The position numbers and the translations under genes are program-made. The notes below the pieces were generated by a model. The model ran no database searches. It was not told the origin of the DNA and worked only from the letters and a program-made list of their open reading frames with translations. A stretch of 64,000 bases of DNA, from contig JALJCQ010000023.1 in the NCBI GenBank assembly GCA_023091665.1, forward strand, positions 496,001 to 560,000, written 5' to 3'. Of the stretch, positions 32,212-44,600 are shown one piece after another; within the stretch, counting starts at the first letter, position 1; every line of letters begins with the position of its first letter. Origin of the DNA: Pythium myriotylum (lineage: Eukaryota; Oomycota; Peronosporomycetes; Pythiales; Pythiaceae).

Positions 32212-33228
32212 ATGTTCCGCCGCGCCGCGCTCCGCTCGCTCAAGATGCAGGCCTCGGCCGCCTCGGCCTCGCGCGCGTTCGCCACCAAGCAGACCGCGCA
32301 GTCGTCGCAGACCAAGCGCTCGGGCGCTGTGCTCGCCGTCGCCAGTGTGGCCGCTGTCGGCGCGTTCGCGATCGCCGACGTCGCCCAGGCCCGCGAGAAG
32401 AACGTGGACGTCGACCAGATCAAGAAGGAGATCGTCGACATCTTCGATGGCAACAACTACATGGGCCCCACGCTTGTGCGTCTTGCGTGGCACTCGTCGG
32501 GCTCGTACAGCAAGAAGGACAACTCGGGTGGCTCCCGTGGCGCCACGATCCGTAACGAGCCCGAGATCAACCACGGCGGCAACGCCGGCCTCCACCTCGC
32601 GGTCAAGGCCCTTGAGAAGGTGAAGAAGAACCACCCGGAGATCTCGTACGCCGATCTGTACATTCTTGCTGGCAACACCATGATCGAAGAGATGGGTGGT
32701 CCATCGCTTCCGTTCCGCTTCGGCCGCACGGATGCGCCGAAGGGCGAGGATCAGACCCCGGACGATCGCCTCCCGAACGCGGACATGGGAACCAAGGACA
32801 AGACCACCCAGCACGTGCGCGACGTGTTCTACCGCATGGGCTTCGATGACCGTGAGATTGTCGCTCTTCTCGGTGCCCACGCCCTTGGTCGCTGCTACCC
32901 TGACCGCAGTGGTTACTCGGGTCCATGGACCAATGCTGAGTGGACCTTCTCGAACGAGTACTTCCGCCAGCTCCTTGAGAACAAGTGGACTGTCAAGAAG
33001 TGGAACGGTCCGCTTCAGTACGAGGACCCGACGGGTGAGCTGATGATGCTCCCTGCCGATATGGTCCTGATCCAGGACCCCAAGTTCCGCAAGTTCGTCG
33101 AGCTCTACGCCAAGGATGAGGAAGTGTTCTTCAAGGACTTCACGTCGGCGTGGACCAAGCTCACGGAGAACGGCGTCCCGTTCCCCGCGGAAGAGAAGTC
33201 GTTCCTGCGCAAGCTGTGGCCGTTCTAA
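32212..33228 (+). CDS. CCP1: Cytochrome c peroxidase, mitochondrial
   Basis: Single exon, 338 residues. A class I haem peroxidase: distal pocket [11 protein letters not shown] holds the catalytic Arg, Trp and His; the proximal histidine is in [10 protein letters not shown]; the following SGYSGPWT contains the tryptophan that forms the radical in yeast Ccp1. The downstream segment [18 protein letters not shown] is also Ccp1-like rather than ascorbate-peroxidase-like. The enzyme reduces hydrogen peroxide using ferrocytochrome c. The presequence has a basic amphipathic start ([11 protein letters not shown]) then a hydrophobic stretch ([20 protein letters not shown]), the bipartite signal that sends Ccp1 to the intermembrane space. 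Strong codon bias suggests high expression. Confidence 0.95.
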   Translation: MFRRAALRSLKMQASAASASRAFATKQTAQSSQTKRSGAVLAVASVAAVGAFAIADVAQAREKNVDVDQIKKEIVDIFDGNNYMGPTLVRLAWHSSGSYSKKDNSGGSRGATIRNEPEINHGGNAGLHLAVKALEKVKKNHPEISYADLYILAGNTMIEEMGGPSLPFRFGRTDAPKGEDQTPDDRLPNADMGTKDKTTQHVRDVFYRMGFDDREIVALLGAHALGRCYPDRSGYSGPWTNAEWTFSNEYFRQLLENKWTVKKWNGPLQYEDPTGELMMLPADMVLIQDPKFRKFVELYAKDEEVFFKDFTSAWTKLTENGVPFPAEEKSFLRKLWPF

Positions 33229-33618
33229 GCGAGTAAGCGGTCCGTAAGCATCGTTCCTTGTCAAGAGAGACAGACAGAGAGAGACGCTGACGACGTGGCC
33301 GAAGAAGGCCTCGTTGTCGTGCATCGTACCAATACTTGTTGAAAGACCTCATTAATACTACAGGGGTATCGTGCGTACTCCTTCCTTACTCAAGCTTTCT
33401 CATTGTGGCAACTTCCATAAGCTTCATCACTACCCAGCGATGCAGCTCATTGGCGCGGACCTGGCCAGTAGTGATGCATTACGTGTTGGGCTGGAAGTGG
33501 CGCGTAATCAGATCGAAAGCTTCAACTCCAGGGCACATTCGAGCAACATCACCTTCAAGCAACATCCCGCTTCAAGCGACCTCGCAGAGTCGCCCAAGAA
33601 TCGATCATAGCAGAGGAG
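33229..33618. other. Intergenic, peroxidase to VPS51
   Basis: 390 bp with the peroxidase 3' flank and the VPS51 5' flank. A loose INR-like stretch, TCATTGTGGCAACTTCC near 33399-33416, is too divergent to call. Nothing else is evident. Confidence 0.4.
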
Positions 33619-36224
33619 ATGCAGGCGGGGGACCATGGCATGGCCCGCATGCAGGAGCTGCTGAGCAGCTACTACGGCATGCAAGACAAGGAGAGTGAGG
33701 CCGAGAGCCAGCGCGACATCGACGCGCCTGGGTTCCAGGCTCCAGTGTACGTCAAGGAGATGCTCTCGACCATGGCCCTGCCGGAGCTGCTCGCGCGGGA
33801 CGACAAACTCATCCGCGAGATCAAAGAGCTCGATACCAACATGCAAATGCTCGTCTACGAAAATTATAACAAGTTCATCAGCGCGACCGACTCGATCCGC
33901 AAGATGCGCAGCAACGTTGCGACAATGGAGCGCGAGGTTGAGAAGGTCGTGGAGAGCATGGATGTCATCACCGACAAGAGCGAGAGCATCAACGTGGCGC
34001 TCGCGCCGCACCGCACAAAGATTGAAAAGCTCATCGGCGTGCGCCGCCTACTCAAGCGCCTCGAGTTCATCTTTGAGCTTCCCCAGCGACTAGGCTCAGC
34101 TGTCAAGCAGGAGGACTTCGCCAGCGCGACGAAGTATTTCTTGCTGGCGCGACGCATCCTCGGTCGATACGATCATATCACGAGCTTCAAGGCAATCCAA
34201 GTCGAAGCAGAGAAGATTGTGCAAAACCTAGAGTTGCAGCTGCGTCGTCGACTGCTGATCCAGGAGCTGGCGTCTTCTCAGGTATGCGAAGCTATCGGAT
34301 TGCTCGCACAATTGGACGCTTGCTCCGAGGAGAACAAGCAGCAGTTTCTAGATTGGCATCAAACTTATTTCGAGAAAAAGCTCGCGAAATACGACTCAGC
34401 ACTAAACAACGACGATTCAGTGATCTACAGCATCAAGCGGCTAAATGACGACGTGCTCGGGGAACTCAGCAATGTCATCCGTGTGTACACGGATCATTTC
34501 ATGCCTGAAATTACGAACGTGAAGACGCGGAAAGCTTCAACTGCATTCCAAGACGATCCTTTCGCTACGTTTGCCAAGGAGACATTTTCTCTGTACCTGC
34601 AGGCCTGCGAGGTTCAGTTTCGTCGTCCTCACACCGACTTTGTAAGTGACTGTGGTTATGTATGTGAAACAATGGTATATCTAATATGATCTCATAGGGT
34701 TCGTTGAGCGAGGTGGAGTCTTTGATCGGTGAAGCCGCCTTGGATGATGCAGATTTTCCAAGTGATAGCACTGGGCCAGAGGAGTACTTCGTGCTCATGT
34801 GGGTATTCAAGCATTTTGTCGCCCAGATCAAGCAGCTCGACGCCATCGTTCCGCCTTGCCATCTAGTCAAAGGTGCAATCGACATTATTGAAAACTGCGT
34901 GCGCTATCAGATTGATCTGGTATTCAAAAAACTTCGCCATGAAACCCTCGAACTATTGCAAAATGCACACCGCCAAGTCAGTGAAACCTCGCGTCATAAT
35001 ACCCGTACGCAAAGCATTGGTGTGAACGCAGGGGTTCAAACTGCTGCGTACCAAGCTCCAAGTGTGGTGTTAATGGCGCAAGATATGGCTTCCACTTTTG
35101 CTGATATGATGAAACAAGTGCTGCGTCAAATGGAACCTCTAGTGCAGACTGGAGCATCGATCCTGAATGAAATGAGTCGCTTATTCTCAGACTTGGTGCA
35201 GAGCCAGTTTTACCACTTCCTCAAGTGGTTCAACTCGACGATGCTCACGTACACAGAACCAAAACGAGCGTTCCAGTTGTCGCGAGGAAATGCGGCCGAG
35301 GAGACAGAAGATTTTATTTTGCCATGGCTCGAGCCAACGCCTCAGTTCTTGATGTATGTTGGGTGCGTTTGTCGAGAGCTGGCGTCCGACGGTATCAGTG
35401 AATGCCTTCAGGTATTAATCGAATGTCTCCCACCACCCGAGTCACCAAACAAGCATGAGCAGGAAGACATTAAGAAGAATAACGTTGAAGTTGCTCATAT
35501 GATCCAGGTGACGCGAGAGACATCGGACGAGATTGTATTACATGTGGCGAAGTTGTACGGACAGCAGCTCACTAATTCTCTTCGGTTGGTACTTTTCTCA
35601 ACATCCTCGTGGGCGAGCGCGACGGAGGAGCCTCGTGCTATCCAGGACTTTGCTGTGTCAGTGATCGAATCGACGTTCCGCTTTGCCAAAGAGATTTCAA
35701 TTGCGCTGGGCGATGAGCAAAGCGCCTTTTATCCTGGTGGAAGTGGATCTAATAGCCGGACGACGAGCCGAGATTTCCGTCGGCGCACGAGCGGTTTGCT
35801 GAAGTCCAGAGGACCGGGGACAGCATCCGGAGGGGATTCAGGGAGTGGCATGCAGCTAGATATCGAACGAATCTTTGCCAAGCGAATTCAAATATTTAGC
35901 AGTCCCCCACAGCTAATGACCGATTGGTTTGTATCCTCAATGCTCAAGATGCTCGTGAAAGCGTACGGTGAGTGGATTCGAAGTTTTGAGCTATCAGCAT
36001 TCGCACTTCAGCAAGTTCAGCTCAATGCCGAGTTTCTTCGCTCGACTGCCGCATCCCTTTTACCGGCTGCTTCTGGTGATACTCATCAAGAACTCGAAAG
36101 TCTCCTATCGGACGTCCTATCAAACGCACGCGAGCGTGCATTACAGGATTTTCTAATGGAGTCGAGTAACGTCGTAGCTATCGTGAGTTCGAAAAGCACT
36201 CAAGTCCTTTCAAGAAAATACTAG
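33619..36224 (+). CDS. VPS51: VPS51, GARP/EARP tethering complex subunit
   Basis: Exons 33619-34641 and 34698-36224, intron 56 nt, phase 0; 849 residues. The N-terminus has the Vps51 pattern: LLSSYYGMQ, a conserved YVKEML segment, and the signature DTNMQMLVYENYNKFISATDS. This is followed by long helices (MRSNVATMEREVEKVVESMD) and RLLKRLEFIFELPQRL. The length matches animal and plant VPS51. Vps51 with Vps52, 53 and 54 (or VPS50) tethers endosome-derived vesicles at the trans-Golgi network and recycling endosomes. A Ser/Arg/Gly-rich low-complexity loop lies at about residues 695-735. The ATG at 33619 is the first in frame; later methionines (MARMQ) are alternatives. Confidence 0.9.
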
Positions 36225-36274
36225 AAAGGTGGAGAGAAGGTATGGAGGCATCAGTTAAGATCCATTTGCGTTTG

Positions 36275-39200
36275 CTACTGAGAAGTCTCGGACACTGCAG
36301 CCTCTTTTTGCTTGCGTGCTTTTAGAAGGCGAGAACTCTCACCGCGAACGTACACGACAGGTCGGTCAACATGGCTCTCGCTACCCGCTAGTCTGTCTAG
36401 ATCGGCTTTGTATAGGTCGAAGTTTGCTTCTAAGGAGTCCGAGTAGACACTCAACTCTTTGCATAATGTCGCAAGCGGGCGCCAAATTGGCCGTAATACA
36501 TAATTGATAAAGTTCATTTGGACAGTGATTCGAGTCTTCATCTGATGCAGATTCGTCATGAACGAATCAACAGGCACCTTCATGTCGACTTCACTCTTGG
36601 CCTGGTTCTGGAACTCTGTAAGAACCCGCATACCCCAACGGATCGCTTGATCGTACGGTAGTGCCTGGCCCGACAGGTCGGCAGCATGGAGTACAATCGA
36701 CATCAGCACATATTTCTTTTCGTGCAAATGGCGTTTTGTTAGTCCTTCAACTGTTTTGCATTTGTCAAAATGCTTCGACATATCAGTCGCAAGTATGCAA
36801 TGAATAATTAGCCTTCTGACTCGCAGAAAGCTCTCACGCGGCAAGTTCTCAAGAATATTTGCAGATGAATGACCAAGGATGATGAACGTTACACGGCAGT
36901 GGTGTCGTTCTAGGACAGCGTCGTCATTATGCGTGAGTGCCATTTGGCTTAGAGATTTGACTTCAAAGTCGTTGTTGTTGCCTGGGTGGTCGATGTCTAC
37001 GCCAAGGAGTTCATGTCACTTATGTAGGATTCTAATAGAGATAGGCAACGCACCGTGGCATAGCGCTGCAATGAGCATGGTGAAGATATCGACGACTGAA
37101 AAATACTGGCTAACCTCTCGGCGAATCATCGTGTAAGTGGCGTGCATGACTTGGAAAGCGTGCTGGAAGTTATGGAACGGATTGGGTCGGTAGTGGCTGG
37201 CAACGTGACTCAAAAATGTCATGAACTTGTCGTGAGAAATCCGGAAGGTGTCAAGGAAGCCAAAAACTCGGAAAATCACGGTAATCGACATAAATATATC
37301 GGAGTTGGTGAGGTCAAGCGAATTGAAATCCCAGCGATCAACGTCACCCACACCGATAATGTTTCCACTCTCATGAAGCATTACAACTTCGTCAGGACTC
37401 GAAGATGGAAGCGTGAGCCAAGCATCAGCTCCACTCGTCAGTGATGATGCAGCACTTATGACCTCAAGACCCTCGATCTCGCTGGATTGGCAGTATTTAT
37501 GCACAATCGAGGAGATGATCTCGGCTTCAGCAGCATCTGTGCCATGTTCAAGCAAATGCATCGCAACATTAGTGTCTGCAATATCTTGACTCCAATCCGG
37601 ATTACTCGGATTCGCCCCATTCAAACCACAGTCGGAGACTACTTTGTAGTAGGAGATATCGAGTGACAGACGGCCGAGCGCGAATTGAATCTCCTGGCAG
37701 TATCGCGACATGTTAATGGCATCAGTCGCCGTAAAGGGCAGTACACGAGAGCTGTCTTTCTTGTTGATACACATGGCAACGGCCACAATTTTAGGATTTG
37801 TCGGCGCGTGATCCTCGAAGACAGGCATGCACAGAACACTTGTCGTTCGGTATCCGGTCTTCTGATCAAGAGTCGGATCGAACCACGAGTGTGTATATGC
37901 ATCTCGAGTGCAAACAGGTTCTCCGGTAATTGCAACAAGTCCCGAGATACCCTTGTTCATCGGCATGCGGATGTTTTTCCCGTCAATCTGAGTGATCCAC
38001 AACTCTTTTTTCAATTGGTCGACAAGGAGGAACCCAAAACGATCACAACTCATCAGTTTCTTGCCTTCTTCCATGACAAGGTTGACGAATTCTGCGATTG
38101 AAGTCGAAGTGATCACAAAATCAGTGAGCCGAAGACGTGCCTCGGTTATTCTTTGAGAGGTGATCACCTCTCGTAGCAAGTTTGACTTGTGAAGAGAGAT
38201 ACCCGCTGCATCCGCTGCATAGTTGAGATACAGAGCGTCTTCTGAGCTGAATTCGGTGCCATCTGCTTTGTTGGACGCACAAACCACCGCTAAAATGTTC
38301 GAGTCGGCATCTTTCACTGGTGCACAAAGGACTTGTCGTGTGGTGAACGAGAGTTTCTCGTCGAATGAGGCATCAAACTCCGGGTGTTCCTGAGCCGAGT
38401 TCGTGAGAACGAGGTGGCCTGTGCGCATTACAAAACCAGCAATTCCGTTGTGTTCAGTTTGGTATTCGTCCTTCGATGTGCTGTCTCCGACAGCTCCGCT
38501 GCTAGCCATGTAGAACTCTTCTGTGCCCTCATCACGTACGTACAACTGGATCTTTTCGGCGTTGAGCAATTCGTATGAGACAGCGATGATCTGATCGAGA
38601 ACTGATAGTGAGTTGATCTCGGCTGAGATATTCCGATTAAGTTTGAGGAGACATTCAATACGGTTCTGAGCAAGCTGATGCGCTTTGGCAAGTGCCATAT
38701 TCCAGATTGCTGTGCCCGTTATCACGCATATGTACCGGAAGCTGTCTTTCTCGAGCGCGGAGAGGATGGCTTTATGAGGTTGTTGCGCCGGAGAAGGTGG
38801 TAGCACCGAACAAGGAGGGTTCTTAGCGGGTGACGTCTGGTTTTGGGGATATGAAATCGGTCGCTTCTGTGTGATTACTTGGAAGACACCAACCATAACT
38901 CCGTGGACGTTAAGAATCGGTTCACAGATTAACGCTTGAGGTTCAAAATCGAGCATGTCAAACTGATCTTCAAACAGATCGAGGATTTCTGAGCCAGCAA
39001 CGTCGTCAACCTCCAGCGCTCTTCCTGTCTTCATCGAGCAACAATATCAGAATGACAATTGTTCAACATATCCATTCTTATCTCTCACCAATACAACTCG
39101 TCCGTAGGTCGTGTTGCTGTCAACTACGAGCTGACCTTCTTCCATGAACGTTCGCCCCGGCAGCGGCACTGGCGGATTCGAAAACAGTTCCAGTGTGTCT

Positions 39201-39820
39201 TTCTTCTCATTCAGGATCCCTAGCGTATACTTCTCGGCTGCGATTACGCCCTGTGCCGATCGGAGCGCTGTGGAGACAACTGTAAGATAGTCGAATACCT
39301 GTGACAAGTCCCTTGTTGCATCCATCAGCGCGCGCAGCTGAACGAACGTTCACAACCCGAGTCAGCCAGTTCGCTGCCAGAATGCCCTGCAAGGATGCAG
39401 TCTGCGTACGTTTTCTTCCCTCGCCGACAGCAGGTTCATTTCGTCTGTGAGTTCTCCGACGAGATCGCGCATACTGGACGAAAAGAGCGCACTCTTGGAG
39501 CGTTGGCGGAAGAAGGCGCGCGCGTTCGCGGCTGTGTTGCTACCGCACGGGCGACTCGGAACGAGCGGCGTCAGGTTGTCGGGTCGAAATGCCGTGGCGC
39601 ATCTTTCAAGCTGCTCCTGGCGCTTCTGGAGCTTCAGCTCGAGCGCTTTGGCCTCGCTTTCGGCCTCGGCGAGCTCGCGCTCGAGGCGCTTCTTGCGGTC
39701 AACACCGGCGCGCACGCCGTCGACCGCGACCCGCAGCGCGCCGACCGGCACGCGCGCCATCTTCGATCCATCGTCGAGCTCCACGCAGTCGGCGCGCGCC
39801 ACGTCGAAGCGAACAGCCAT
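36275..39820 (-). CDS. GAF-domain cyclic nucleotide phosphodiesterase (paralogue B)
   Basis: Four exons assembled by frame and alignment with paralogue A: 39820-39410, 39337-39089, 39028-37054 and 36996-36275; introns of 72, 60 and 57 nt; 1118 residues. After an N-terminal coiled coil (RKKRLERELAEAESEAKALE) come GAF domains, the clearest two carrying SFTTRQVLCAPVKDADSNIL and TTSVLCMPVFEDHA. The catalytic domain has FHNFQHAFQVM, LCHDIDHPGNNNDF (completed by the last splice) and HAADLSGQ. It probably hydrolyses cAMP or cGMP. Paralogue A has nearly the same domain order; B carries three extra introns and a shorter C-terminal tail. Expression is divergent from the CRT-like gene (245 bp between ATGs). 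Confidence 0.92.
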
Positions 39821-40065
39821 CGCGGCGTCTGGTGGCGCCAGGAATACCCATCGACCGGTCCAGCTTCAACGTGGTGCGCGACGTTTCTAACCCAGAAACG
39901 GGCGGTGAATGCGTTTGACGACACTTTCGCTTCTAACGTTTCTATCCAGTCATTTTGGATCTTTCTCCTGGTTCGTCGTGACGATGACCATCACTCTCTC
40001 CGTGCCAGTCAGCGAGCAGCTCATCCCATCATTCGTCGTCAAGAGAAGTGCTGGCCATCAGCGGA

Positions 40066-41510
40066 ATGGGACTCAACGTCAAGCGGCTCCTCTGGGAGTC
40101 CAAGCTCGCCATCGCGCTCGTGCTGCTCATCGCCGCGCGCTGCGTGGACCGCGTGCTCTACACGTACGTGCGAATCTGGGTGGCGGAGGGATCGAGCGCT
40201 GCTCACCACGATCTTGGCGCAGGCGCATCACGTACGACTATGTCGCGTTCCTCTGGTACTTCTCCAACGTGATCACCCCCATCGCGTTCGTTGTGACAAC
40301 GTGGCCCTACGTCTGGTACAAGATGTACTTCACGGACGAGATCACCGAGGAGATGCGTGCTTTCCCGCACTACAAGTATCTCATCATGGCTCTGCTGGAC
40401 ACGCTCTACAATATGCTCGGCGCGTTCCCGACGCCGCACATTGGGTAAGCTCTCTCTCCTTGCACTGACTCAGTGACTACCGCCCCACAGCTTATTAACG
40501 ATTGCGCTTGTGGCAGTGGCAACCTCGCAAACGTGCTCAACCAACTCAATTTGCCGTTCAACATGGTCCTCTCGTATATCTTTCTGTCGACGCGCTTCAA
40601 ACGCGGCCACATCCTCGGCTCGATCCTCGTTTTGTATGGTGGGCTTGTAGACATGATCCCGATCCTGACTGGAGCTGAATCGGCCAACATGCCTGACCCA
40701 ACTGTTGGTTGGATTTCGCTCTACATTGTCTCACTGATCCCAGCCGCGGCCTCGAACGTGTACAAAGAAATCGGTTTGAAGGACGTCGACCTCGATATTT
40801 GGTACGCAAACGCGTGGGTGAGCTTCTACCAGCTGCTTCTCGGTATAGCTTCAATCTGGACCATTCGTATCAAAGCATTTAGTGATCCTCCAGTGGCATG
40901 GGGCGACTTCCCTACCTACGTCGGGAAGGCTCACCAATGCTTTCTGGGTGAAGCAGTCGAGTTCAACGGTCAGCAGCTCTCGTGTGATTCCGGTATTTTC
41001 CAGGTTTTTCTCGTGTACATCTTTTTCAACATGGTGTACAACCAGCTTATGCTGTACATCTTCAAAGAAGGCAGCAGTGTGCTCTTCGTCGTATCATCTG
41101 CTGTGTGCCTACCACTCACAGACCTGCTCTACATGATCCCGGTGCTCACAGGCAAGTTTGCTGGTCAAAAGTTTACAATCTACGACGGTTTCGCGCTTTT
41201 TGTTCTGGTCATGGGTATGCTCGTGTACCACTCGGAGAAGGAAGTGCGCCAGGTCGAAGGAGCTGCTGCACGCTCAATCGAGAAGTCTCCGATGTTCTCG
41301 TCTCCGACACTGCAAAAGACACACCTCATGAAGAAGCGTCGCGGCAATGTTGTGTATCGTCAAAGCCCGATGGCTTTGCGAAGCACTGGTGGTGCGGGAG
41401 GTGCATTGTCATCGTCCCAGCGCCTGCTGCGTCGTGACTCGGCAGGCAAGCCACGCAACTACGGAACTGTGCGCTCGGAAGATGATAAGAAGGGAGCGTC
41501 ACTTCTGTAG
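40066..41510 (+). CDS. CRT-like (chloroquine-resistance-transporter family) carrier
   Basis: Exons 40066-40163, 40223-40444 and 40517-41510 with introns of 59 and 72 nt; 437 residues. The splices rebuild TYDYVAFLWYFSN and GAFPTPHIGGNLANVLNQLN, which read as continuous CRT-family sequence. About ten hydrophobic segments, with family features such as QLNLPFNMVLSYIFL, FKRGHILGSILVLYGG, SLIPAAASNVYKEIGLKDVD and a cysteine-bearing luminal loop (KAHQCFLGEAVEF). CRT proteins are drug/metabolite-superfamily carriers of digestive-vacuole membranes in apicomplexans; plant CLTs move thiols such as glutathione from plastids. The oomycete substrate is unknown. The C-terminal 90 residues are Ser/Arg-rich and cytosolic. 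Confidence 0.9.
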
Positions 41511-41613
41511 GTCGATACGTTCGACCCCACGTTCCAAGTTGCCTTCGGCGGCAAGGGCTGGGGCTTGATCAGTCGTAGGAGAGTATGGTAGGGAATACAA
41601 AGACAATTATGTC

Positions 41614-44600
41614 TTATGGTCGTGGGAACTCCTTGCGTGTTGGATCATTCGTTTGAAGCTGCATAGTCGACAGCTTCTGATCGGAGTTGTAGCTGTTTCG
41701 TGTTCGCCGTGCTCGGAGATCAACTTTATGGCCATAATGGTCGACTTCTTGAATGTACATGAAGCTTTTTTTGTTCAACAATTCCTGGCACTGGCTTCGT
41801 TTTTGTCGATGTCGGTGTTGGGATTCCACGGGTACCGCGTTTTGGAATAATGGGTCCAACAAGAGCAATTGTTCGCTTCTATCCTGCGTGGACGATCGCC
41901 TTGCTTTCGACTTCGGACGAGCAAAGACGTAGTGAGGGAGTGTGTCGTTCTCACTGAGTTTTTGTGGTGACCTGATTGGTGGCCTTGTCGACAGCAAGTC
42001 AGCTCCCTTGGGAAGGACAGGATGTTGATTGTCTAATTGTATCGGACCCGGAATCCCACATCCCTTACTCCACGACTCCTTTTGATGAGGTTGTACTGAT
42101 TCTTGAGGGTGGAGAGACACCGGAGGAAATGACATCGGCTGTTCCTCCAACACCTTATCCAACTCCACCCTGACCAAAAGTGACTTCATTTTGGTGTTCT
42201 CGAGTATCTTCGGGGAAGAGAGCCTAGATGGAGTTGGTGATCCTGCTGGTGGTAATCGTGCTGCCGGCGGCTGGAACGAGGAGTAATTCGTGAGAGCCAC
42301 AACTTCTCTTGCCAGCTCACCAATAGTCTTTCGGCTGTCTGAATCAGCCTGAGACATTCCGTTCAGCTCGAGAGTGAAGTCAAAGGCGATCTTCTTGATC
42401 TGGTCAATGAAGCTCACGATTTGACGGAGCTCCAGTGTCGCATCTTGGGCAAGTTCCAGTCGGAGCAGATATTCGTGGAATTTACCAAACGGATACGAAG
42501 CAATGGCATGCGTAATACTCACGATGAGATAATGCAGCGATGCAACGTAATGCTGGAGCGAGCTGTGCACATTTTCTCTTTTGATCGCGAATATAGACAA
42601 TAGCTGTAGCAACACATCCACTTCCACGATCTTGGGGACGAAGACGAGTGTATCTTGTGCAAGCTCAGCAATTGCCCCAACCGCATTGTTCAGGATTCTC
42701 CAGTTGCGTCGAGTAGACAAATGCGTATCGATCCTTTTCGCTGGCGACTGAGGTGTTGCCGGAAGGGACAAAAGGCGCGTGTGGCCCTTGGTAATCTCAG
42801 TGAGCTGTTCAATTACTTTAAAATGCAGAAACTGCTCGCTCGTGTTGCCTTCAGCGGTGTTACATATTGCGAGTCGCTGGACCAGCACAGCAATTTCACT
42901 CTTTACCTCGATGTCGTTGTCTGGTCGGTCAATATCGGTGATTTGTAGTCGCTTAAGAACGCGAGGCAGAACTTGAGCCTTTATGATGGCCATTCTGCCA
43001 TCTGGGATAGCGCACAGCTTCGCCATGAGCGTGAACAATGAAGCTGGGACACCAAAAAGACCGCCATCATCGACACAAGTGTCGATTGTCAATGCCACTC
43101 CTTGCAGTGCTCTGCTGGCGTTCAACGCCTCGGGGATATGAGCAAGTGCAATGAATAACGCACCTTGCGTGAGCAACAAGTTGCGAGCGGTATTCGTTGC
43201 TGCAAGCCGGCTGAGCGCTCTGCAGCATACCTCGACAAGTTCGTCACCGCAACTCTTTTCTTTTAAGACATGCAGAACAACGGGCGCGATGGTGTTCACT
43301 AACATCTCGAGTTTGTTATTCGCGAACAAACCATGGGGATGGCAAGACATTGTTGAGAGGAAATTCAGCCTGGTGGATTCTCCGAATGGCATAGGCCTTA
43401 GGTACCCGACGAGTTCAATCGCAGCATGAACCTTGGAGGGTTCGACATCCGGGAACTCAGCAGCGTCTGTTGGGAGATGGATTAGTGGAATGATATCTTC
43501 TAACACATGCAAACGCAAGACAACGTCACAGACAATCGCCTGGGGAAGTTGAGGAACGTTGCCTGACGTGATTGAAGGAATCAACGAGATATCAGTACTA
43601 CCTGGGGGACAGCGAGCAAGCCTGCTGAGAGCCTTGCAGCCTTCTTTTAGCCCCAAAGAGTGTAGATATCTCTCGTGTCTGGTGCTTTGAGATCCACGCA
43701 GCTTGCCTTCAGACTCATCCAGTCGACTGCACTGCAACGCTAACGATATATGGATCACTGTCGACTCGCTAAACGCTGCCATCGCCACTGAAGGTACTTT
43801 GAAGAAGCGACTAAGCACGATACAGCTGATGCTGCGCTGTTTTCTTGTCTGGAAAATTGGTTCCATATCGCTTGGCTTGACTTGTAGAAGAAAGCGTAGG
43901 AGAATCGGAACAAAGAACCCTGTGGTTTGGTGAAGATAGAGTGCCGAGCGCTTGACGTCTTTAGAGGAGCCACTGACAAGGTCCGAAAGGATTGAATAAA
44001 GAGCCTCCTGGCGATCTTGAAGAGAGCCCAGCATATCCAACAATTTCTCGCTCGATGGGAGCTTTGTTGTATGCTGTCTTGCTAGAAGTGCGACGCCGCA
44101 GATTGCAAGAATGAAGCGCGACTTTGATTTAGACTCTTCAATACCCCCACTGCACCATTTGGAAAGAATCAACACTGCACCAGCAGTCGTGAAACCAGCA
44201 CGCGCATCAGAGTGGTTGGTCATGTCGTGGTATAATGCGACTGCAGTCCGTACGACTGACTCGGAGGGGTCATCGAAGCATAAGATAACCTGCTCCAGAG
44301 CGCGACCGCCATTGCGAGTTAGTACGCCGAGAAGCGTCTTGAAGCCATACGAACATGCCAGATTATGTACAGTTGACAAGATAAGCTCGCACAGAGGCGA
44401 GTCCTGGCGTTGACGTGCGTGAGGTAAAAGCAGCAAAAGAGTGCACACAACATCTTGTGTCGTCAGAAACTCTGTAGCCGCGGCTTGTAATCCATTCATG
44501 CGGAACGTTGCCTCTGCAAAACTAGATGGCGAAGCTTGATCGTCTTGGTGGTGGCAATGATTGTTGAAAAGTTGCCTGACGGCCCTTGCGATTACAGCTA

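Noticed and set aside
32113..33324. 403-codon antisense open frame over cytochrome c peroxidase
   Set aside because: It mirrors the strongly biased codons of the peroxidase and has no similarity to any family.
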